Assembly (NCBI GenBank): GCA_030017355.1
Contig: JASEIR010000037.1
Location: 1-15,046 of the forward strand
DNA length: 15,046 bases
Reading direction: 5' to 3'
DNA from: Actinomycetota bacterium
Lineage (GTDB): Bacteria > Actinomycetota > Aquicultoria > Aquicultorales > Aquicultoraceae
Every line of letters begins with the position of its first letter. The first letter of the stretch is position 1. Below, piece after piece: positions 7,608 to 14,390 of this stretch. The translations under genes and the position numbers were made by a program. The notes beneath the pieces were generated by a model. That model was not told the origin of the DNA and did no database searches. It was given only the letters and a program-made list of their open reading frames with translations.

Positions 7608-7625
7608 CTTATTTTCTAAAATAAG
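7608..7625. repeat. 18-bp palindrome just upstream of the membrane-protein start
   Basis: CTTATTTT and AAAATAAG flank a 2-base centre. The site lies six bases upstream of the minus-strand ATG at 7602, where a ribosome site would be expected. It could be a repressor operator, or form a hairpin that limits ribosome access. Being AT-rich, it is also partly expected by chance. Confidence 0.4.
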
Positions 7626-7650
7626 CTGCCTTGAAATGTCTTTTTGGAAT

Positions 7651-7680
7651 AGTTTAGCTACTTGAAGTTTAGTTACTTGA
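7651..7680. repeat. Tandem direct repeat of a 15-bp unit
   Basis: AGTTTAGCTACTTGA (7651-7665) is followed immediately by AGTTTAGTTACTTGA (7666-7680), identical but for one C/T difference. Head-to-tail repeats spaced by one and a half helical turns are unusual in such a short gap. They may bind a dimeric regulator or mark a duplication. The location is 49 bases upstream of the membrane-protein start on the minus strand. Confidence 0.6.
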
Positions 7681-7770
7681 GCGCTTTGAACTTTTCTACG
7701 CATAATAGTACCTAATAATTGCCATGTTGTCGCATAGTTTCCCAATCGCTTTTTCTCCCAATCATCTTTC

Positions 7771-7799
7771 TTGCAGCTAAAATTTCTTTCCCTTAAAAT
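7771..7799 (+). promoter_or_regulatory. Candidate promoter for purD
   Basis: TTGCAG (7771-7776) and TAAAAT (7794-7799) are spaced by 17 bases. The -10 matches consensus at five of six positions, while the -35 is weaker. Transcription would start near 7806, leaving a leader of about 30 bases, too short for a purine riboswitch. This is a pattern-based inference. Confidence 0.42.
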
Positions 7800-7836
7800 T
7801 AGTAAGGTGTGAGTTTGATAGTGAAATGGAGGAACA

Positions 7837-9108
7837 TTGAAAGTACTTGTTATTGGTAGCGGAGGGCGCGAGCATGCTCTGGTTTGGAAGATTGCACAGA
7901 GCCCTATGGTTGACGAGATATTTTGCATTCCTGGAAATGGTGGAATAGCTGGAATTGCTGAATGTGTAGAAATAAACCAATCAGATCATAACGCAATAGC
8001 TCGATTTGCTAAGAGAAACTCAATTGACCTTACAGTTGTTGGCCCTGAAGCGCCTCTTGCCGGAGGTATTGCCGATGTTTTTGCAGAACGTGGCTTGAGA
8101 ATATTTGGCCCAAGCGCAAAAGCTGCAAAAATTGAGGGAAGTAAGAGTTTTGCCAAGCAGATAATGAAAAAGTACGGCGTGCCGACAGGGCAGGCAGAGC
8201 TTTTTACTAACTATGAAGATGCGATTGCTTACCTTAAGGCCGCTAAGGCCCCATATGTCATTAAGGCCGATGGCTTGGCTGCTGGTAAGGGTGTAATTAT
8301 TGCAAACAATCTTGACCAGGCAAAGGATGCTGTAAAGGCGTGCCTTGTGGATAAGCAGTTCGGTGAGGCTGGCAAGAGGGTCATTATTGAGGAGTATCTA
8401 GAAGGCCAAGAGCTTTCTATACTTGCTTTTAGTGATGGTAAGACTGTTTTGCCGATGGTTCCAGCGCAAGATTACAAGCGAGTTTATGATAATGACGAGG
8501 GCTTAAATACAGGAGGCATGGGTTCTTATTCGCCGGTTCCAATTGTCACATCGAAGCTCTATGATGAGGTAGTTGATAAAGTTCTTAATCCAACAATTAA
8601 GGGGCTTGCTGCAGAAGGGGTACAGTACCGCGGTGTTATTTATGCTGGTTTGATGATCACAGAGGAAGGCCCTAAAGTTCTGGAATTTAACGCGCGTTTT
8701 GGCGATCCCGAGACCCAGGCTATTCTGCCAAGGCTAAAAAGCGATATTATGGAGCCCATGTTAGCTGTTGCTGATGGCGACCTCTGCTGCATCGAGCTAA
8801 AGTGGACTGATGATGTATGCGTTACTGTTGTCCTAGCCTCCGGCGGCTATCCAGGCAGCTACGAAACAGACTATGAGATTTTTGGCCTTAGTGAGGCTGG
8901 TGCAATCAGAGGAGTAAATATTTTTCATGCTGGCACAAAGTTAAACAATGGTAAGATTGTGACATCGGGTGGTCGGGTTCTAAACGTAAGTGCTCTTGGC
9001 AAGAATTTTGCGCAAGCAAGGGAGAAGGCATATAAAGCCGTAAGCAAGATACAATTCGAGAACATGCACTTCAGAAAAGACATCGCACTTCGTGCGATTG
9101 GCAGCTGA
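7837..9108 (+). CDS. purD: Phosphoribosylamine-glycine ligase (GAR synthetase)
   Basis: Joins glycine to 5-phosphoribosylamine with ATP to form glycinamide ribonucleotide, the second step of de novo purine synthesis. This is a cytosolic ATP-grasp enzyme. The 423-residue length is typical. The N-terminal domain begins with GSGGREHAL (7-15) and has GPEAPLAGG (69-77). The ATP-grasp domain has IKADGLAAGKGV (142-153), the MGSYSPVP block and EFNARFGDPETQ (283-294), whose Glu283, Asn285 and nearby residues coordinate metal. The C-terminal domain is complete. The start is TTG at 7837, preceded four bases away by GGAGG (7828-7832) and giving the canonical MKVLVIGSGGREH N-terminus. It is divergent from the membrane-protein gene, and purB follows 93 bases downstream. 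The stop codon is embedded in a palindrome that may belong to a promoter for purB. Confidence 0.96.
   Translation: MKVLVIGSGGREHALVWKIAQSPMVDEIFCIPGNGGIAGIAECVEINQSDHNAIARFAKRNSIDLTVVGPEAPLAGGIADVFAERGLRIFGPSAKAAKIEGSKSFAKQIMKKYGVPTGQAELFTNYEDAIAYLKAAKAPYVIKADGLAAGKGVIIANNLDQAKDAVKACLVDKQFGEAGKRVIIEEYLEGQELSILAFSDGKTVLPMVPAQDYKRVYDNDEGLNTGGMGSYSPVPIVTSKLYDEVVDKVLNPTIKGLAAEGVQYRGVIYAGLMITEEGPKVLEFNARFGDPETQAILPRLKSDIMEPMLAVADGDLCCIELKWTDDVCVTVVLASGGYPGSYETDYEIFGLSEAGAIRGVNIFHAGTKLNNGKIVTSGGRVLNVSALGKNFAQAREKAYKAVSKIQFENMHFRKDIALRAIGS
9082..9098 (+). repeat. Hairpin in the 3' end of purD
   Basis: ATCGCAC (9082-9088) and GTGCGAT (9092-9098) pair perfectly across a TTC loop. No T-run follows, so it is not a standard terminator. 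It may stabilise the purD mRNA end or partly stop transcription before the promoter at 9098-9125. It is within coding sequence, so it could be coincidental. Confidence 0.4.
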
Positions 9109-9125
9109 TGCTAGCATCAGATAAT
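9098..9125 (+). promoter_or_regulatory. Candidate purB operon promoter with palindromic operator in its spacer
   Basis: TTGGCA (9098-9103) and GATAAT (9120-9125) each match consensus at five of six positions and are spaced by 16 bases. The spacer is almost exactly filled by the 16-bp perfect palindrome CTGATGCTAGCATCAG (9105-9120), which also contains the purD stop codon. A dimeric repressor bound there would exclude RNA polymerase, so this is a plausible regulated internal promoter for purB-purC-purL-purQ. I do not recognise the palindrome as the target of a named regulator. The leader would be about 70 bases. Confidence 0.5.
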
Positions 9126-9143
9126 TATAGTAAGATAATTATA
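9120..9143. repeat. Direct repeat of GATAATTATA upstream of purB
   Basis: GATAATTATA occurs at 9120-9129 and again at 9134-9143, with GTAA between. The first copy supplies the -10 hexamer of the candidate promoter. The second offers an alternative -10 or part of an AT-rich initial transcribed region. Low complexity makes this only weakly informative. Confidence 0.4.
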
Positions 9144-9201
9144 ACTGCACAGCACCATCCATTTAGGGGCTCTAAACCATGCTATAAAGGAAGGCTTTTG
9201 A

Positions 9202-10503
9202 ATGATAGATAGATATTCTTTGCCTCGCATGAAAGCTATTTGGGATCCCAAAAATAAGTTTAGCAAGTGGCTAGAGATTGAAATTCTAGCTACAGAGGCT
9301 CATGTAAAATTAGGAGTTGTCCCTGAAGAAGCGCTTAAAGAAATTAAAGCCAAAGCAAGCTTTAGCGTGGAACGCATAGATGTAATTGAGGCAGAGACTC
9401 ACCATGATGTGATTGCTTTTTTAACCAACGTTGCTGAAAATGTTGGCCCCGCATCGCGCTACATTCACTATGGTCTGACGTCGTCAGATGTTGTCGATAC
9501 AGGTCTAGCTGTTCAGATGAAAGAAGCGATTGATCTCATCATTGAGGATGTTAGAGATGTCATCAATATACTTAAAGACAAGGCGTTTGAATACAGGGAT
9601 GTAATCTGCGTCGGGCGGACGCACGGTATCCATGCTGAGCCAACAAGTTTTGGACTGAAATTTGCCAACTGGGCATTTGAGATGCATAGGAACTTAAACA
9701 GGCTTGAGCGGGCAAAAGCTGCGATCTCAGTTGGGAAGCTCTCGGGGGCAGTTGGCACATACTCTAATATCGATCCCTGGGTTGAGGAGTATGTTTGTGA
9801 GAAGCTTGGGCTAAAGCCGGCACCGATATCGACGCAGGTTTTACAGCGCGACCGGCATGCCGAATATATGTCAGCTCTTGCTATATGTGCAACAACCATT
9901 GAGAAGATTGCAGTTGAAATAAGGGGCCTTCAGAAGACCGATACGCGTGAGGTCGAGGAGCCGTTTGCAAAAGGCCAAAAAGGCTCTTCAGCTATGCCAC
10001 ACAAGAGAAATCCAATAATAGCAGAGAGGCTATCAGGTATGGCAAGGGTTGTAAGGTCTAATGCTCAGGTTGCTTATGAAAACGTTGCTCTTTGGCATGA
10101 GCGCGATATATCCCATTCCTCAGTTGAGCGAATAATTATCCCAGATAGCACAATCCTAGTTAATTACATGCTTAATAAGCTTAAATGGCTTCTGAGTGGC
10201 CTCTTGGTTTATCCAGAAAACATGAAGAAAAATCTTGAGAGAACAGGAGGGCTCATTTTCTCATCTCGGGTTTTACTAGCTCTTGTTGAGAAAGGCATGA
10301 CAAGGGAAGAAGCCTATGAAGTAGTTCAACGAAATGCCATGGCTACCTGGAGGGGCGAGGGCGGGCTGAAGGAGCTTCTAAAAGCCGACAAGGATGCCTC
10401 CAAGTTATTGAGCGAGAAAGAATTAGACGAGCTCTTTGATGTGAACTTCTTTTTAAGGAATACAGGCGTAATCTTTGATCGCCTTTCGAAGTTAGATGAT
10501 TAG
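9202..10503 (+). CDS. purB: Adenylosuccinate lyase
   Basis: Eliminates fumarate from SAICAR to give AICAR and from adenylosuccinate to give AMP, so it serves both the common pathway and the AMP branch. It acts in the cytosol as a homotetramer of the fumarase/aspartase superfamily. The 433-residue protein carries the three family regions: AETHHDVIAF with His68, GRTHGIHAEPTSFG (138-151) with catalytic His141, and the superfamily signature GSSAMPHKRNP (261-271), where Ser263 is the expected catalytic base. These positions match the well-studied Thermotoga enzyme. The ATG at 9202 is preceded by AAAGGAAGG (9186-9194) at a seven-base spacing. purC follows 33 bases downstream and is probably in the same transcript. 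Pairing with purA, which makes its second substrate, is consistent with the cluster. Confidence 0.97.
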   Translation: MIDRYSLPRMKAIWDPKNKFSKWLEIEILATEAHVKLGVVPEEALKEIKAKASFSVERIDVIEAETHHDVIAFLTNVAENVGPASRYIHYGLTSSDVVDTGLAVQMKEAIDLIIEDVRDVINILKDKAFEYRDVICVGRTHGIHAEPTSFGLKFANWAFEMHRNLNRLERAKAAISVGKLSGAVGTYSNIDPWVEEYVCEKLGLKPAPISTQVLQRDRHAEYMSALAICATTIEKIAVEIRGLQKTDTREVEEPFAKGQKGSSAMPHKRNPIIAERLSGMARVVRSNAQVAYENVALWHERDISHSSVERIIIPDSTILVNYMLNKLKWLLSGLLVYPENMKKNLERTGGLIFSSRVLLALVEKGMTREEAYEVVQRNAMATWRGEGGLKELLKADKDASKLLSEKELDELFDVNFFLRNTGVIFDRLSKLDD

Positions 10504-10536
10504 ATATTAAGATGATTAAAAGTTAGAGGAGGCAAT

Positions 10537-11268
10537 GTGGCAACAAAGTTAAATCAAATTCATGAAGGAAAAGCAAAAAAAGTATTTGCAACCAATGACC
10601 CAACTGCATTAATCCACGAATTTAAGGACGATGCTACTGCTTTTGATGGAAAGAAAAAGGGCCAGATTTTAGGTAAGGGCTCGGTAAATGCGCAGATATC
10701 AGCGGCCCTCTTTCGCCTTCTCGAAGACCATGGCGTGAAAACCCACTTTAGAGAGCTACTTGATGATAGAAATATGCTTACAGATAAGCTTAATATGCTT
10801 GCTGTTGAGGTTGTTGTAAGGAATGTGGCTGCTGGAAGTCTTGCCAAGAGGATTGGCTACGAGGAAGGCATAAAGTTAAAGAAGCCAATTGTTGAGTTTT
10901 ATTACAAGAGAGACGACCTTGGCGATCCCATCATAAACGAAGACCATATTTATGAACTAGGCATTGCAACTGAGTCTCAAATAAGTGAGATTAGAAATAC
11001 CGGCCTTAAAGTTAACAATATCCTCAAAAGTTTCTTTGATGAGCTAGGGCTTACCCTTGTTGATTTCAAGCTTGAGTTTGGTCTAAAAGATGGCCAGCTT
11101 AAGCTTGGAGACGAAATATCACCGGATACCTGCCGCCTGTGGGATAAAGAAACTGGTGAAAAAATGGACAAGGATCGCTTTAGAAGAGATTTGGGCCGAG
11201 TTGAGGATGCTTACCAGGAAGTCTTAAGTCGAGTTAAAGGAATCACTAAAGTAGGTGGAAAATTCTAA
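10537..11268 (+). CDS. purC: SAICAR synthetase (phosphoribosylaminoimidazole-succinocarboxamide synthase)
   Basis: Condenses CAIR with aspartate using ATP to form SAICAR, the substrate of PurB encoded just upstream. It is a small cytosolic enzyme; 243 residues is the usual length of the stand-alone bacterial form. The N-terminus has the nucleotide-binding strand motif IHEGKAKKVFAT. VEVVVRNVAAGS (90-101) and DEISPDTCRLWD (192-203) are the two classical PurC signatures. The start is GTG at 10537, four bases after GAGGAGG (10526-10532). An overlapping ATG at 10535 is out of frame and would not give this protein. The stop TAA is immediately followed by the purL ATG with no gap, so translation of the two is likely coupled. 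Confidence 0.97.
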   Translation: MATKLNQIHEGKAKKVFATNDPTALIHEFKDDATAFDGKKKGQILGKGSVNAQISAALFRLLEDHGVKTHFRELLDDRNMLTDKLNMLAVEVVVRNVAAGSLAKRIGYEEGIKLKKPIVEFYYKRDDLGDPIINEDHIYELGIATESQISEIRNTGLKVNNILKSFFDELGLTLVDFKLEFGLKDGQLKLGDEISPDTCRLWDKETGEKMDKDRFRRDLGRVEDAYQEVLSRVKGITKVGGKF

Positions 11269-14200
11269 ATGTGGCGAGTTGGAGTTGCCTTCAAGCCCGG
11301 GATTGTTGATTCGCACGGAAACTCAATTCAGCGCCAAATAGTTGAGGATTTAAGAATTAATGTTGAGTCGGTTCAGGTTATAGATATTTACACCATCATC
11401 TGCGATCTAACCCCTGAACAGGTTGAAGTCATAGCGAGGGATTTGCTAACCGACCCAATAACCCAAGAGTATAAAATAAATGAGAGCTTTGATAGGCCTT
11501 TTGCAGTTGCTATTGAGGTTGGCTTTAAGCCTGGGGTAACGGATAATGTTGCGGCAACAACGGTTGAGGGAATTGAAGATCTACTTGGCATAAAGTTTAA
11601 ACCCACCGATTCCGTCCATACATCCAAGCTCTATCTTCTAAATGGCAAAGTCTCGCAGCAAGAAGCCGAGAGAATATGCCTTGGCCTTTTAGCCAATCCA
11701 CTTATAGAGCGCTATCAGATATGGCGTGCTGGCGATGATATAGAGGCCACTTTCAGAAAGATGGCTAGCCAGATGGCTAGCCCTGCCCACAACCTGGATT
11801 TTAAGCCGCTAGTTGCAGAAGTAAATCTCGACGTTTCAGACGAAGAACTCCTCGAGATAAGCCGAAAAGGGGTCCTCTCGCTTAATCTTGATGAGATGAG
11901 AGTTGCAAGGAATTATTTCAAGGATGATAAGGTAAGGGCAGATAGAGAAAAGGTTGGCTTAGGAATAAGGCCAACGGATGTTGAGCTGGAGATGATTGCT
12001 CAAACCTGGTCTGAGCATTGCAAGCACAAGATATTTAATGCAACTATAAACTACACTGAGAATGGAAAAACCGAAGAGATTAATAGCCTCTTTAAAACAT
12101 ATATTCGAAAAGCAACTGAGGAGATAGCTAAAGAGAAAGATTGGCTGGTCTCAGTTTTTAGTGATAATGCAGGTGTTGTTGGCTTTGATGATAGCTATAA
12201 CATGGTATTTAAAGTTGAGACGCATAATCACCCCTCTGCACTTGATCCCTATGGAGGCGCAGTAACCGGAATTGTAGGTGTCAACCGAGACCCAATGGGA
12301 ACAGGCCTTGGCGCCAACCTTATTTTTAACACCGATGTATTCTGCTTCGGCCCCCCAGATTTTCCGTATGATAAACTACCGCCTTCTGTTCTTCACCCAA
12401 AGCGCATCTTTAAAGGTGTGCGAAAAGGTGTTGAAGATGGCGGAAACAAGATAGGCATTCCAACAGTTAATGGAGCAATTTTATTTGATGAGGCTTACGT
12501 ATACAATCCTCTAGTTTACTGCGGTACTGGCGGTTTTATGCCAAAGATAATTGCTGGAAGGCCTTCCCATATAAAGAAAGTAAATCCGGGTGACTTGATC
12601 GTTATGGTAGGCGGGCGCATTGGAAAAGATGGCATTCATGGTGCAACGTTTTCTTCCGTAGCTCTTGACGAGGAGACCTCATCTTCTGCGGTTCAAATTG
12701 GTGCACCAATTGTACAAAGAAAAATGCAGGATGCGCTGCGTGAGGCACGCGATCTTGGCCTATATAATGCAATAACGGATAATGGGGCAGGCGGGCTTTC
12801 CTCATCGGTTGGCGAGATGAGCGAACTTTCCGGTGGCTGCGAGGTTGATTTGGAAAGAGCACCAACCAAGTACCCTGGTCTTCATCCCTGGGAGCTTTGG
12901 GTTTCTGAATCTCAAGAGCGCATGACAGTAGCAGTTCCACCTGACAAAATAGATGCTTTTTTGGATATAATGCGAAGGCGCGATGTTGAAGCAACTGTTA
13001 TTGGCAAGTTTACTGACAGCGGCAAAATCCACGTAAAATACGATGGCAAAACTGTTGCCTATCTTGATTTAGATTTTGTCCACGAGGGTTTGCCAGGTTT
13101 GCGGCTTGTCGCTAATTGGAAGCCAACACTAGAGATGGAGCCGGCAGAATGGCTGGGCTCTGCAGACCTAACTGAGAGCTTGAAAAGGATTCTTTCAAGC
13201 TACAATGTATGTAGTAAAGAATGGGTTATTCGCCAGTACGACCACGAGGTCCAGGGTGGAAGCACAGTAAAGCCGCTTGTCGGGGTGCAAAATGACGGTC
13301 CATCCGATGCAGCGGTTATCCGGCCGCTTATCGGTCTTAAGCGTGGTATTGTTGTATCAAATGGCATCAATCCAAAGTACGGCGAGATTGACACCTATTG
13401 GATGGCAGCATCTGCTATTGACGAGGCGGTTAGAAATGCGGTTGCAGTTGGCGCTAATCCAGATAGAATCGCAATTTTAGATAACTTTTGCTGGGGAAAC
13501 CCAATTTTATCACCAGATAACCCTGATGGCGATCATAAACTTGCCCAGCTAGTGCGCGCTGCTAAGGGCTGCTATAATACTGCGGTTGGTTTGGGCACAC
13601 CCTTCATCTCAGGCAAAGACAGTTTCCATAATGAGTATCGCCTTGAGAACAAGACAATTGCCATACCGCCTACCCTTTTAATATCTGCAATTGGAATTAT
13701 TGAGGATGTTGAGCGCGCTATCACTATGGATGTTAAGAAGCCGGGCGATATCGTCTATGTTTTAGGAATGACTTATGATGAGTTGGGTGGCTCTCACTTT
13801 TACATGATAAATGGTTATAAAGGGAGAAATGTGCCAAGGGTTAAGCCAAAGGAGGCTCTTGCCCTTTATCGGGCACTTCATCAAGCGGTTTCAGCAGGTC
13901 TTGTAGTCTCCTGCCACGACTGCTCTGAAGGTGGTATTGCAGTTGCTGCGGCCGAATCTACCTTTGCTGGAGGGCTTGGCATGAAGCTTGACGCAAGCAA
14001 AATTCCTACATCAGGCAAGATGCATTACTGGAAAATCTTATTTTCAGAATCAAACAGCCGCTTTATAGTTACCGTCTCGCCCGAGAACAGAAGCGCTTTT
14101 GAATCTGCCATGGCCGGATGCATCTTTGCTGAGGTTGGTGTAGTTACTGAGGATGGTAGATTTACGGTTCTTGATGGTGCAAGAGAAGGCACAAAAGAAG

Positions 14201-14319
14201 GTACTACTAAAGAAAGCGCAAAAGAAAGCACAAATGAAAACACAAAAGAAGGCACAATTATTATAGATGCACCAATTGATGAGCTAAAAGAAGCCTGGCA
14301 AGCCCCCCTTAGGTGGTAA
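11269..14319 (+). CDS. purL: Phosphoribosylformylglycinamidine synthase, PurS-PurS-PurL fusion
   Basis: Converts FGAR to FGAM using ATP and ammonia channelled from PurQ. The 1016-residue protein is much longer than a small PurL (about 720-750) but lacks the C-terminal glutaminase of the roughly 1300-residue single-chain enzyme. Two tandem PurS-like units come first: FKPG at 8-11 with YKI at 68-70, and FKPG at 86-89 with YQI at 149-151. A linker (about 180-240) precedes the synthetase core with TWSEHCKHK (246-254), KVETHNHPSA (315-324), GVNRDPMGTG, the second-half block ISGKDSFHNE (780-789) and HDCSEGG (883-889). A low-complexity tract at 972-996 interrupts the end of the protein, which closes with WQAPLRW. 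The ATG at 11269 abuts the purC stop; GGTGG (11255-11259) is the ribosome site. The separate purQ follows after 71 bases. Confidence 0.95.
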   Translation: MWRVGVAFKPGIVDSHGNSIQRQIVEDLRINVESVQVIDIYTIICDLTPEQVEVIARDLLTDPITQEYKINESFDRPFAVAIEVGFKPGVTDNVAATTVEGIEDLLGIKFKPTDSVHTSKLYLLNGKVSQQEAERICLGLLANPLIERYQIWRAGDDIEATFRKMASQMASPAHNLDFKPLVAEVNLDVSDEELLEISRKGVLSLNLDEMRVARNYFKDDKVRADREKVGLGIRPTDVELEMIAQTWSEHCKHKIFNATINYTENGKTEEINSLFKTYIRKATEEIAKEKDWLVSVFSDNAGVVGFDDSYNMVFKVETHNHPSALDPYGGAVTGIVGVNRDPMGTGLGANLIFNTDVFCFGPPDFPYDKLPPSVLHPKRIFKGVRKGVEDGGNKIGIPTVNGAILFDEAYVYNPLVYCGTGGFMPKIIAGRPSHIKKVNPGDLIVMVGGRIGKDGIHGATFSSVALDEETSSSAVQIGAPIVQRKMQDALREARDLGLYNAITDNGAGGLSSSVGEMSELSGGCEVDLERAPTKYPGLHPWELWVSESQERMTVAVPPDKIDAFLDIMRRRDVEATVIGKFTDSGKIHVKYDGKTVAYLDLDFVHEGLPGLRLVANWKPTLEMEPAEWLGSADLTESLKRILSSYNVCSKEWVIRQYDHEVQGGSTVKPLVGVQNDGPSDAAVIRPLIGLKRGIVVSNGINPKYGEIDTYWMAASAIDEAVRNAVAVGANPDRIAILDNFCWGNPILSPDNPDGDHKLAQLVRAAKGCYNTAVGLGTPFISGKDSFHNEYRLENKTIAIPPTLLISAIGIIEDVERAITMDVKKPGDIVYVLGMTYDELGGSHFYMINGYKGRNVPRVKPKEALALYRALHQAVSAGLVVSCHDCSEGGIAVAAAESTFAGGLGMKLDASKIPTSGKMHYWKILFSESNSRFIVTVSPENRSAFESAMAGCIFAEVGVVTEDGRFTVLDGAREGTKEGTTKESAKESTNENTKEGTIIIDAPIDELKEAWQAPLRW
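14182..14256 (+). repeat. In-frame 12-bp tandem repeat tract in purL
   Basis: Twenty-five codons encode six degenerate four-residue units: REGT, KEGT, (T), KESA, KEST, NENT, KEGT, i.e. PurL residues 972-996. The DNA repeats a 12-base unit of the form aaa-gaa-rgc-aca. The tract lies between the conserved strand FTVLDG and IIIDAPIDELKEAW, where a tight turn is expected, so it probably forms a charged flexible surface loop. It keeps the reading frame because the unit is a multiple of three. Confidence 0.85.
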
Positions 14320-14390
14320 CTCGGGAACTTGAGAAACCAATGGGCAGAAATGAAAAGATTTGTTAATAAAGATGCAAGTGGTGATATAAA

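Larger units (their letters stand above)
7603..7836. other. Divergent intergenic region between the membrane-protein gene and purD
   Basis: This 234-base gap should contain control elements for both divergent genes. It holds an 18-bp palindrome beside the membrane-gene start (7608-7625), a tandem 15-bp repeat (7651-7680), a purD promoter candidate (7771-7799) and the purD ribosome site GGAGG (7828-7832). I could not pick a confident promoter for the minus-strand gene. A minus-strand frame (7928-7587) crosses the whole gap and the purD start but has no coding features that I recognise. Confidence 0.6.

Noticed and set aside
7587..7928. 113-codon minus-strand frame across the purD start and the divergent gap
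   Set aside because: It overlaps the well-supported purD N-terminus and the gap with the tandem repeat and purD promoter; its product shows no recognisable domain, so it is treated as a chance frame.
12602..13032. Minus-strand frames opposite the middle of purL
   Set aside because: They are shadows of conserved purL coding sequence, with atypical composition and no ribosome sites.
13911..13935. HDCSEGG in PurL as a possible defect in the usual HD-x-S-(D/E)-GG block
   Set aside because: Glu for Asp is conservative and the variable third position differs among PurL proteins, so this does not suggest an inactive enzyme.
14320..14390. Possible small gene or promoter between purL and purQ
   Set aside because: The 71 bases hold no open frame with a ribosome site and no convincing promoter; purQ is most simply co-transcribed with purL.
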